A DNA stretch of 64,000 nucleotides from Mesostigma viride (Eukaryota > Streptophyta > Mesostigmatophyceae > Mesostigmatales > Mesostigmataceae): contig RPFO01000412.1 in NCBI GenBank assembly GCA_009746045.1, positions 408,992 through 472,991 of the forward strand, read 5' to 3'. Made by a program: the position numbers and the translations under genes. The notes beneath the pieces are model-generated. The model was given only the letters and a program-made list of their open reading frames with translations, was not told the origin of the DNA and did not search any database. Shown in pieces: positions 41,037 through 49,050 of this stretch. The first letter of the stretch is position 1. Each line of letters opens with the position of its first letter.

Positions 41037-41702
41037 GCGGGTCACCATGCCAGTTATGCCGGCAACCCCGGCAGACGTCCCAGCACCAACCATGCCCCGG
41101 GAAGCAACCCGCGAGGAGCGGATGTCACGGGTGCCGAGGACAGTCACGGTGGCAAAGCACCCTGATGGGTCCCCGGCTATCGCTTTCCAGGCAATCAGCG
41201 AGGACGGCACTTGTTGGGGCCCTATGGTCAGTGCCCCAGCGCAAAGTCCGTCACCAAGCTGGATGGCGGAGCCGGGCCGCTCGTGATCACCATGGAGCTG
41301 GCCAAGATGTGTGGTGCGACCCGTGAGAACGGCGGGCTCATAGACAGCACCGTTCTCGTGGAGGGATGGAAAGGGCCAGCGGCGCGACCCGATGCAATGA
41401 CTTCCATGCTGATCAACGTCATCCTCAACCCCACGGACCCAAAGCGGATGGCCTGCGTGGCTGTGCCGGCCTTGGTGGTCGACAGGTGTGGGTATGCAGC
41501 CCTTATCGGGATGGACGTCATGTATCGCCTCGGGCTCATAATTGACCCTTGGCTGGAGGTTGCGACCTACCGCCGTGATTGGCAGGGGGAGGGGAAGCAA
41601 AAGGCGCTTCTTCCCATTCAGTGCAGCAGTGACCCGGAGCCTAACCCGCAGGGGGTGGTGTCGCTAGACGCGTGTGTGGCTGCAGTGGTGTCGCCGCCAG
41701 CA
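41037..41702 (+). pseudogene. Gypsy-type protease fragment of the methyltransferase-bearing element
   Basis: Two overlapping frames (41047 onward and 41211-41705) join through a frameshift near 41210. The second shows a retropepsin-like start LDGGAGPLVITMELA (DGGA for DTGA) and the end motif ALIGMDVMYRLGLIID, like the ILGMDFL of Ty3/gypsy proteases. A TAG at 41703-41705 closes the frame at the site where element C inserted. Gag and the 5' LTR are missing; E's LTR abuts directly. The element continues at 48168. Confidence 0.65.
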
Positions 41703-41707
41703 TAGAG

Positions 41708-42189
41708 AGTTGCAAATAAATGGAATGCGATGTAAATCAGAAAGCATGAAATGAACGTTGTGTTTATTGTTCTCATACGTTATTGTCGTTCCTGCATAAT
41801 TCGTCTTCGTTGCGCATATATTCTATTGCGCTTGGCACCTTCATCAGTCTTGCTGAATATCCTACGTGGACATGCATTCCGTGTAGTTCAGTGCATGCCG
41901 CGTGTTAGATACTTCTAGAATCCTCTAGGAGGTACCAAGGCAGATGCGCATACATAATAGGCCGATAGTCGGCTCAGTCCTATTGACAGTACTACACCGG
42001 CCCTTGACCAGCCGGTGACGTGGAGGCCTGGGAGACGCCCACATATTCTACGTGGCGTTATCCCATTGGCGAGTACTAGTGAAGTACAGCCATTGGCCCA
42101 ATACTACAATAAAGTATATTGTAGTAATCTGTACAAGATCCTCTATCTCTGAGGACCCATGTGGACCCTAGATGGGTCTCCAACCAACT
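41708..42189 (-). repeat. Element C 3' LTR
   Basis: 482 bp; plus-strand ends AGTTGCAAAT and CCAACCAACT. Flanked on the outside by TAGAG. Confidence 0.92.
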
Positions 42190-42457
42190 CCAGCCATTCT
42201 TTCCCTTGTGAAAGTGATAAGGCTTAGATGTATTCATTGATGTTCGGCCGCACCTGGCCAGTTCACTTTCACATATGTGGGCAATGGGGACTCACTTGGG
42301 TCTTATGGAGTTTGCATCTCATCATTGCATGGTTGGTGTAACCTGCTGTAGGGAAAACCCAAATCTGAAGGAAAACCTCTTCTCCAGAGAGGACAAAACC
42401 TCCAGGGGGATAAAAACCTACAGGAGGAGCATTAGGCTCAGGCTCCCAGATTACTCC
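42190..42457 (-). other. Element C 3' region and polypurine tract
   Basis: 268 bp after the pol stop. The minus strand ends GGGAAAGAATGGCTGGAG against the LTR. No T-arm-like hairpin is seen here, unlike D, E and J. Confidence 0.6.
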
Positions 42458-45400
42458 TCATGACAAGGGTTTCCCAGCCATCATGGACCGCAGCAACTGG
42501 TACCCATTAAGGGCCAGTCGTGGAAGCTTGGTCATAGCATCAGCAGGATTTGAGTGTCCTGGCAGATGTATGGTTATACAGTGGCTGGACAACTCCTTTG
42601 CCACAAGGTAGTCCAAGTCAGTAGTAGTGGCCCTCTCATTCTTGATAAAAGAGACCACGGGCTTATTATCACAATAAACCCTGACATCAATCACGGGTTG
42701 AGGTCTTATCTGACTCAGACACCATAAGAGTAGCTCTCTTATGTATATGGCATCGCGAATGCACATGGCGTATGCCCTGCACTCAGCGGTGTCAATGCCA
42801 GCAAACCGCCTCCTCTGAAGGTTACTGGACCAGTATACCAACGAGGGCTGTTTGCCTTCATTCCTGATGGTGATCAGGCATCCGGCTCTGGCACCAATCT
42901 TGTTGGCAGATCTAGACTCTTGGCTAGCATCTGTGTAGGCGTCTATGATGATGCGCCCATGCCAGTCTACACCGGACAACACCAAGTCAGGAGATTCATT
43001 GAGGCAGCTCTCCAGGCGCCTCCTTCCTTCTCCTACAACAACAGAGTCTGGCATCCTACTCTGTACTGCCAGGTCAGGGTTAGTTGTGGCAGCCAGCCAA
43101 CCCAGTTGACCTTTAACCGTAGGGGCATTCTCCTCAGTTACTCTCTTGGGCAACTGAGTTATTACTTTTTCTTTATACCCCTTCGCCGATTGCAGCTTAA
43201 GATGCCATCCTTTGTCATCCTGGAAAAGGGTACAGCCAATGCCACAGTAAGGTACCTGGCTGTTTTTACTAAACCATGCTCTGGTACCAATAGGGGACTT
43301 GTCATTGAGCCTTTTATAGGTCTCATTCAACCATCCCTTGGGACCAATGCGTTGCATATCATCTCCATGTAAGGTAGCCCAGGTGGGTTGTCCTTTGGAT
43401 TGCCCCACAAAGAGACAATAAGCAAGATGAGATTGTTGCATCTGACATCTCTCCTGGATGGCAGGAGCAATGGTTTCATACCAGATGACTGGACTGCTGA
43501 CCAGTCCTTCCCAGCCCACTTTAGGCTGCATGTAGGGATGACCTACTTCAGCTATCCAGCATGCTGGGGTCTTAACACAACAGGGTCTTTGAGCTTGCCA
43601 AGTGGCTCTGGCCACCTGAGGATCACCATGCAAAAAGGCCCTGGTGAAGTCATCAATTTCTGCTCCATAATCCAAGCCATAGTCCAAAGCACCAAGGTAC
43701 AGACTAAGAATAAGCCTGAGAACAGGATGTGACAGGCCAGGAGTGTACAGCTCCTCCTTATCAAAGTCTGTAGTACCATGGAACTGGGTCACGACTGGAC
43801 GTGCGTTTGGTATGGGAGGCTCACCAAGCTTGCTCTTCATCTTGCATACAAAACGCAACTGAAGCATTTGAGCATTGGGTGGAGGTTCTGAAATGCCTTC
43901 AAAAACATCCAGCGTTTGCCACTCCTGGAGCGCACGCGCCAATGCTACTCGCCAGGCCTCAAGGCCAGCGAAAGTGTGACAATCCAGGTCTACATCATCA
44001 AAGGACATGGGGCTATGAGCAGCAAATGACCTTTTTGTGAGACCAAGAGAAGTCACACTGAGCTGGGCGGGTTCTACCAGCTCAGAAGCTGGGGGTATAT
44101 CCCTTCCCCATTCTGCTCCTTTTATTGAACCGACACAGGCGGTCTTCCAATTTGCCTTCTGGAACATTTCAAGAGGCAAGAGACATCTGAATGATTCCAG
44201 AGGAATTGGGTCACAATGGGTTTTTAGGAGACTCTTTGTGTTATTGGGGCCATCAACAATGGTAACACCGGGAGTCACCAAGAATGGCTGGCCAATGAGA
44301 GTGGGTCCCTTATAGCCATCAACAACACAAAGTGTCAAAGACTCACCCAAGAATGGGATAGTGATATTCCCAAGAACTTGATGATCAGTGTTACCCGCAA
44401 AGTCTTGGACAATAGTCCATGGACTGGGTTCAAGGGAATACTTATCCAGCAAAGCATTAAAGGGCGAGGTGACAGAGACCTCTGCTTTGGTATCCACATC
44501 AAAGCCATCAAGGTCCATGCCCTTCTCTAGAAGAGAAGTTATTTTGGCAATCTTTAGTGAGGGCTTGAGCTTCTTTACAATATCCCGAAGCTCTTGAGGA
44601 TTGCCTCTCTTGCCGAGCTGAGTGTTCAACCTGGACAACCCCTCCTCAGCTTGTCTTCCTTGGGCTGGAATCCCATCAGTCTCCAAGGGCAATGGCTTAT
44701 TACCAGGGTAATTGGATCCAAGCTTTGGCTGTTCAGACTGAAATATGTTATCCACCTGCCCAGGGGTCTCAAGCCCATGTTCCAACGGCCGGAGCTTCCG
44801 GTGCTGATCAGACACCCTATTATCCAACAAGTCAGCTTCATCCATATCATCCTGTGATATCCCAGTCAATGTCTTAGGCTGAGCTTGCTGAGTAGTAGGC
44901 TCCAGTTGATGGGAGGCCGCCCTTTCTGGTAGTTGGAGTCCAGCCTGTTCACTGGCCAAAGGTGGACAGGAAAGATTGGGAGATCCAAGTGCCTCTTCAG
45001 GGGCCATAATTTCCAGGGGATTTTCTTGAACGTTCATTGGATCTCTCTTCAATCTATTCCAAGCCAGATGATAAGTGGTCCCATTCCAGACCACATCAGC
45101 AGTTTTCATCTCCAGGTCAACTGAGGTTATGGTCCCTGGACCCTGCCAATAACCACGTTTACCAGGAGCATTTTCTTTGTGGAAGATCACCTGGTCTCCC
45201 ACCTCAAATTTTAATGATTCTCCTCTCTGTTTATCCTTTTCACAGAGATGAGCATACTGTGCCCACCTCTGCTTACTCCATGCCTGCATGATGTCATCAG
45301 GGTAGAGGCCACCTGCTAGTCCACGAGGTGAGACCAGCCGTGGAACACCACGCACCTTGATAGTATGAAAACGGTTGTTCATGGTGTTTTCCACTTTTGC

Positions 45401-46387
45401 AGCACCCAAACACCTGACAGCAAAAGTTGGTTTAAACATCTCAGGATAGTCCCCGGATATTACCAACTTCTTAAGCTCCTGTATATATCTGTCAACCTTG
45501 CCTTGGGCTTGGTGATCTTCACGACCCACAATCCTTAGGAAAGGCAGATCAGAGTATTTGGTCAGGCAGTTAAACTGCAAGTCCATCTGCAGCTTATGAA
45601 TAACTGCAAACTTCTGCAGAATAACAAGAACTGCGGCATGGAGAGTATTCTCATCCCCTGCTGCCATAGGTTCAATTCCAATGTAGCCTGACCATTCATC
45701 CACAGCCACCAAGTAAGGCAATTGCCTGTAATTGGTGAAGTAGAGGATATCAGCTTGTAGATTACCCCTACCATCTGCAGGATGCTTTGCATGACGTTTG
45801 GAAGGCTTGTTAGCACACAATTGGCACACACAATGTTCTCTGACATCTTGATAAGCCTGCCAGAGAGCCTTGTTATTAATGGCTTGAACAAGCCTAATGG
45901 CATTGTTTCCATGGCCACAGGCATCATGCAAACTCTTAGCCAGAGTCCTAAGATTAATACAATCATTAGGCTCAGGCTCTTCAGGACATGGACGGGCATC
46001 CACGTTCCTGGCAGAGCAAGAGTCCAAGTTTTTATTATCAATATAACAAGGATTATTGCTCTGAGGAGCTTGACTGTTAACAATATCAATGGGTGCTTGG
46101 CTACAAACAGGAGCTGCACCACATGTATTGTTCACAGATACGTTGCTCACCTGGGCAACACCATGTGGCATCTGTCTACAACCAGGAGCAGATCCACATG
46201 TATTATTTACAGGAAGAGTTCCCTCTGGGGTACTCTTTTTATTCCAGGCATGGATAGGAATGCCACAAACAGGGGCACTTTTACTGCTGCTCACTGGGGC
46301 AGCTTTACGGTCAGTAGGGGTTACTGCTGGAGCCCCTACCACCTGGCAGGCCTCATCTGCCATGAGTCCACTCTCATCAGCATCCAT
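42458..46387 (-). CDS. pol: Element C Pol: integrase, retropepsin-like, RT, RNase H, 1309 aa
   Basis: Intact frame. Residues 1-145 are a Cys/Asn/Pro-rich linker with two NNTCG(S/A)AP repeats. Integrase zinc ligands: H154, H159 and a CVCQLC cluster (186-191). DDE core: LQAD, LQMDLQF (about 269) and QGKVDR (about 299), so the catalytic Glu is replaced by Asp. A GPY/F-like module spans 392-450. Retropepsin-like 629-710: DVDTKAEVSV (DTK) and TLIGQPFL. RT 840-1060: IDDFTRAFLHG and LHGDD (1006-1010). RNase H 1145-1290: YTDAS, AECRA, YCDNK. The order is integrase before protease. The -1 frame is open back to the Gag stop, so pol is made as Gag-Pol by frameshift. Confidence 0.9.
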   Translation of the reverse strand: MDADESGLMADEACQVVGAPAVTPTDRKAAPVSSSKSAPVCGIPIHAWNKKSTPEGTLPVNNTCGSAPGCRQMPHGVAQVSNVSVNNTCGAAPVCSQAPIDIVNSQAPQSNNPCYIDNKNLDSCSARNVDARPCPEEPEPNDCINLRTLAKSLHDACGHGNNAIRLVQAINNKALWQAYQDVREHCVCQLCANKPSKRHAKHPADGRGNLQADILYFTNYRQLPYLVAVDEWSGYIGIEPMAAGDENTLHAAVLVILQKFAVIHKLQMDLQFNCLTKYSDLPFLRIVGREDHQAQGKVDRYIQELKKLVISGDYPEMFKPTFAVRCLGAAKVENTMNNRFHTIKVRGVPRLVSPRGLAGGLYPDDIMQAWSKQRWAQYAHLCEKDKQRGESLKFEVGDQVIFHKENAPGKRGYWQGPGTITSVDLEMKTADVVWNGTTYHLAWNRLKRDPMNVQENPLEIMAPEEALGSPNLSCPPLASEQAGLQLPERAASHQLEPTTQQAQPKTLTGISQDDMDEADLLDNRVSDQHRKLRPLEHGLETPGQVDNIFQSEQPKLGSNYPGNKPLPLETDGIPAQGRQAEEGLSRLNTQLGKRGNPQELRDIVKKLKPSLKIAKITSLLEKGMDLDGFDVDTKAEVSVTSPFNALLDKYSLEPSPWTIVQDFAGNTDHQVLGNITIPFLGESLTLCVVDGYKGPTLIGQPFLVTPGVTIVDGPNNTKSLLKTHCDPIPLESFRCLLPLEMFQKANWKTACVGSIKGAEWGRDIPPASELVEPAQLSVTSLGLTKRSFAAHSPMSFDDVDLDCHTFAGLEAWRVALARALQEWQTLDVFEGISEPPPNAQMLQLRFVCKMKSKLGEPPIPNARPVVTQFHGTTDFDKEELYTPGLSHPVLRLILSLYLGALDYGLDYGAEIDDFTRAFLHGDPQVARATWQAQRPCCVKTPACWIAEVGHPYMQPKVGWEGLVSSPVIWYETIAPAIQERCQMQQSHLAYCLFVGQSKGQPTWATLHGDDMQRIGPKGWLNETYKRLNDKSPIGTRAWFSKNSQVPYCGIGCTLFQDDKGWHLKLQSAKGYKEKVITQLPKRVTEENAPTVKGQLGWLAATTNPDLAVQSRMPDSVVVGEGRRRLESCLNESPDLVLSGVDWHGRIIIDAYTDASQESRSANKIGARAGCLITIRNEGKQPSLVYWSSNLQRRRFAGIDTAECRAYAMCIRDAIYIRELLLWCLSQIRPQPVIDVRVYCDNKPVVSFIKNERATTTDLDYLVAKELSSHCITIHLPGHSNPADAMTKLPRLALNGYQLLRSMMAGKPLS

Positions 46388-46425
46388 AAGGACGCTGTAG
46401 GGGTTATATAAACAGAGAGGATCAT

Positions 46426-46435
46426 CTAGTTTTTC
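46426..46435 (-). promoter_or_regulatory. Element C -1 frameshift site G-AAA-AAC-TAG
   Basis: On the minus strand the last two Gag codons are AAA AAC, preceded by G and followed at once by the stop TAG. A -1 slip on GAAAAAC enters a frame that is open without a stop into the pol ATG region at 46387 and through pol. The heptamer fits X-XXY-YYZ except for the first base. A stop directly after the slip site is a known enhancer of shifting. Confidence 0.7.
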
Positions 46436-47667
46436 TGCTGCTGCTTCCTCTTGCGGCCACGAGAGGTATTGCCACCCCGCGGCTGAGAAGCATCACCACC
46501 ACGCGGCTGGGAAGCGTCACCACCACGCGGCTGAGAAGCGTCGCCACCACGAAGGGCACCGCTCTTGACGGCTTGGGAGATCTGCTGCAGCAGCTTGAGG
46601 ACCTCCATCTGGGTATCCTTGGGTCCAGCGCCCGCCTTGCTCCTGCAGGCAGACGCATCATGTCCAGAATTGCCACAAGACTTGCACTTGCGAAAGTAGC
46701 AATCCTTAGCCAGATGGTTAGTCCTATTACAGAAAGTGCAGGGAGGGAAGGACTCAGAATTAGCGACAACCTTACCCTTACATGCGCGGCGTGTGTGCCC
46801 GGGCTGCCCGCAGTTGTAGCAGAAGATTTCCCGTTGCTGCTCCATCACCATGGCGACACGAGGCACCTCCGCGGCACCTCCTTCTCTGGAAACACGGGTT
46901 TGATTCGTCAGGAGCTCCTTGAGGTGAGCTCTGCATCGGTGAGTGTCGCACAGGTAACCGCGGCAGTTGGCGACCAAATTCCGCTTCTCGGATTCGGACA
47001 GAGCACAGTTTTGGATCCATCGGAGATTCACCGCCTCGTCAGGCCACCGGAGCCCCTGCTTCTCCAGCATGTCGTAGTAAGAGTTGAGGTGCTCGATGAT
47101 GGTCTGCCCGGGCTTCGGCTTTGCATCTACAAATTCCTCGATCTCGTCGCAGGTTTTGGCAGTGATAGAACGAAGAAAAGTCTCCCTCGCTCGGCGCAGA
47201 AACTCGAACGGCGACCACCGCAGACGCTGTGCTCTATCCAGCAGCGAAATCCACTCTGGGTGGTTTTTCTCGCGGTCTCCCAGCGGGGTTCCACGAAGAA
47301 ACTCCAGCCAGTCCGGAATGATGTCTCGGTTGCCCGCGAGCCTGCGGAAAAACGGCCCAAGAGAGCTTACAAAGCGATCCCGGTCTGCTTGAATAGCACC
47401 AGGCACCAGCGGGGCTGGAACCCATTTCTTGATTGCCGACAGCAGCTTCGCCTCTTGAAGCAAGGTCTCCCGCCGAAGCACTTTATCACGCGCACGCTGG
47501 TTGTCACTACTAGTACTTCCCTGCCCGCAGCCCTCCTCCCGGGGCTGGTCGGACATATTCTTATTGTCATCCCTGTGCTCGCCTGGGCCAGGGTCGACAG
47601 AAAATTGAGCCGGTCCGTGCTCACCAGGGCCAGACCTCTGCTCTGAAAGATTGTCGTCCGAAGACAT
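46426..47667 (-). CDS. gag: Element C Gag with three zinc knuckles
   Basis: Best start is ATG at 47667 (MSSDDNLSEQ), 14 bp inside the LTR; the frame is open seven codons further up. About 413 residues: an acidic disordered start, a helical capsid region (about 90-260) of Ty3-type look, then three CCHC boxes (CYNCGQPGHTRRAC, CTFCNRTNHLAKDC, CKSCGNSGHDASAC), and a tail with three GGDASQPR repeats and a basic end. It stops at TAG 46428-46426, right after a slippery heptamer. Confidence 0.88.
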   Translation of the reverse strand: MSSDDNLSEQRSGPGEHGPAQFSVDPGPGEHRDDNKNMSDQPREEGCGQGSTSSDNQRARDKVLRRETLLQEAKLLSAIKKWVPAPLVPGAIQADRDRFVSSLGPFFRRLAGNRDIIPDWLEFLRGTPLGDREKNHPEWISLLDRAQRLRWSPFEFLRRARETFLRSITAKTCDEIEEFVDAKPKPGQTIIEHLNSYYDMLEKQGLRWPDEAVNLRWIQNCALSESEKRNLVANCRGYLCDTHRCRAHLKELLTNQTRVSREGGAAEVPRVAMVMEQQREIFCYNCGQPGHTRRACKGKVVANSESFPPCTFCNRTNHLAKDCYFRKCKSCGNSGHDASACRSKAGAGPKDTQMEVLKLLQQISQAVKSGALRGGDASQPRGGDASQPRGGDASQPRGGNTSRGRKRKQQQKN

Positions 47668-47680
47668 TGCAATGAATACA

Positions 47681-48162
47681 AGTTGCAAATAAATGGAATG
47701 CGATGTAAATCAGAAAGCATGAAATGAACGTTGTGTTTATTGTTCTCATACGTTATTGTCGTTGCTGCATAATTCGTCTTCGTTGCGCATATATTCTATT
47801 GCGCTTGGCACCTTCATCAGTCTTGCTGAATATCCTACGTGGACATGCATTCCGTGTAGTTCAGTGCATGCCGCGTGTTAGATACTTCTAGAATCCTCTA
47901 GGAGGTACCAAGGCAGATGCGCATACATAATAGGCCGATAGTCGGCTCAGTCCTATTGACAGTACTACACCGGCCCTTGACCAGCCGGTGACGTGGAGGC
48001 CTGGGAGACGCCCACATATTCTACGTGGCGTTATCCCATTGGCGAGTACTAGTGAAGTACAGCCATTGGCCCAATACTACAATAAAGTATATTGTAGTAA
48101 TCTGTACAAGATCCTCTATCTCTGAGGACCCATGTGGACCCTAGATGGGTCTCCAACCAACT
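47681..48162 (-). repeat. Element C 5' LTR
   Basis: 482 bp. On the minus strand it ends TTTGCAACT and is followed by TGTATTCATTGCA, then the Gag start. No initiator-tRNA primer site. Confidence 0.92.
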
Positions 48163-48167
48163 TAGAG

Positions 48168-48408
48168 GTGGAGCCAGGGGATGCGGCTGAGAACTGGGGG
48201 GGGGGCGTGTGGCCGGACGCGCAAGCGGTGCACATGGCGCAAGCGGCTAGCGACAAGCGCGCGCGCGATAGGCACCGGTGTGTGCTGCCTGCGGCGTTGC
48301 CAGCGCGGGATGCGCAGAGGCGAAGTTGGCTTGCCCAGGTTGCGCCCCTGCCACGCCTGCGCGATGTGCGTGCACGGGTGATGGCGGCATGTCAGGCACT
48401 GCCCAAGG
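48168..48408 (+). other. Degenerate linker of the gypsy methyltransferase element
   Basis: G/C-rich sequence continuing from 41702 after element C. The frame shared by protease and methyltransferase has stops here, so this link is decayed. A frame from 48132 that begins in the element C LTR is accidental. Confidence 0.4.
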
Positions 48409-49050
48409 GTGCTGGGGGGAAGCGGCGCCAGCCGGGTGCCATCACGCCGTACCCCGCCGGGCTTTAGCGCAGAGGTGCTGGAACGCATCCCGGACTTCGG
48501 GCGTGCCACCGTCGTGCTGGAGCTGTTCGCAGGTATGGGTGGCGGCATAGCCGGTTTCCTGAGCAGCGGGGGGGTATGCAGCAAGCTCATTGCGGTGGAG
48601 GCATCGCTCACAGCCAGGGCGGCATATTTGCACCACTGCGCTATCTTGTCGCAAGCATACCCAGCACAATTTCCTCCATCCGCCTGGGCTGATGTCTTCG
48701 GCGAGGGCACTCATGACGTGCGCTTCCTTGGGCAGCAGCAGCTACGCCGCCTCATCTCACAACATGGCGAGGTAGGGTTGGTCATTGCTGGCTGGGAGTG
48801 CCAAGGCATGAGCCAGGCTGGGCATGGCCGGGGCCTTGCCGACAGCAGGAGCGGCCTATTCTGGGACATGCTGCGCATTGTGGGCGAGCTCCAGCAGCTG
48901 CAGCAGGTGCCACCCGCCTACTTATTTGAAAATGTAGTGGCGGTGGACAGTCCCAGCCCCACTGTTCGGGAGGATTGGGGCACCATTGTGGGTATTTTGG
49001 GGGAACCCGTGGTGTCGGACAATGCCGGGCTGGGAGCTAGGGAATACCCA
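48409..49050 (+). pseudogene. C5-cytosine DNA methyltransferase domain encoded by a gypsy element (N-terminal catalytic part)
   Basis: The frame holds the catalytic half of a cytosine-5 methyltransferase. Motif I is LELFAGMGGGIAGF (from residue 37), which binds S-adenosylmethionine. Motif IV is AGWECQGMSQAG with catalytic Cys131; the usual PCQ is ECQ. Motif VI is LFENVVAVD with Glu174. After SDNAGLGA (about 49030) the frame drifts into nonsense, while the next conserved motif (HRLRAFWTNI) is in another frame, so one base was gained or lost near 49030-49055. The HR-R-FW-N-I segment resembles DNMT3-type enzymes. It is placed between a gypsy protease and RT. Such capture is known from a few algal and dinoflagellate elements. 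Confidence 0.85.

Larger units (their letters stand above)
41708..48162 (-). mobile_element. Element C, intact-looking AGTT-type LTR retrotransposon
   Basis: LTRs of 482 bp (41708-42189 and 47681-48162) differ at one site that I can see (near 41793 versus 47764). The target duplication TAGAG (41703-41707 and 48163-48167) is matched only if the LTR ends are AGTTG...CAACT, which supports the non-canonical ends. Gag and pol are both full and uninterrupted. A polypurine tract GGGAAAGAATGGCTGG precedes the 3' LTR. This is the most complete copy in the window and may be active. It sits inside the gypsy methyltransferase element. Confidence 0.93.

Noticed and set aside
48132..48467. 111-aa frame before the methyltransferase
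   Set aside because: It begins inside the element C LTR and crosses the insertion boundary.
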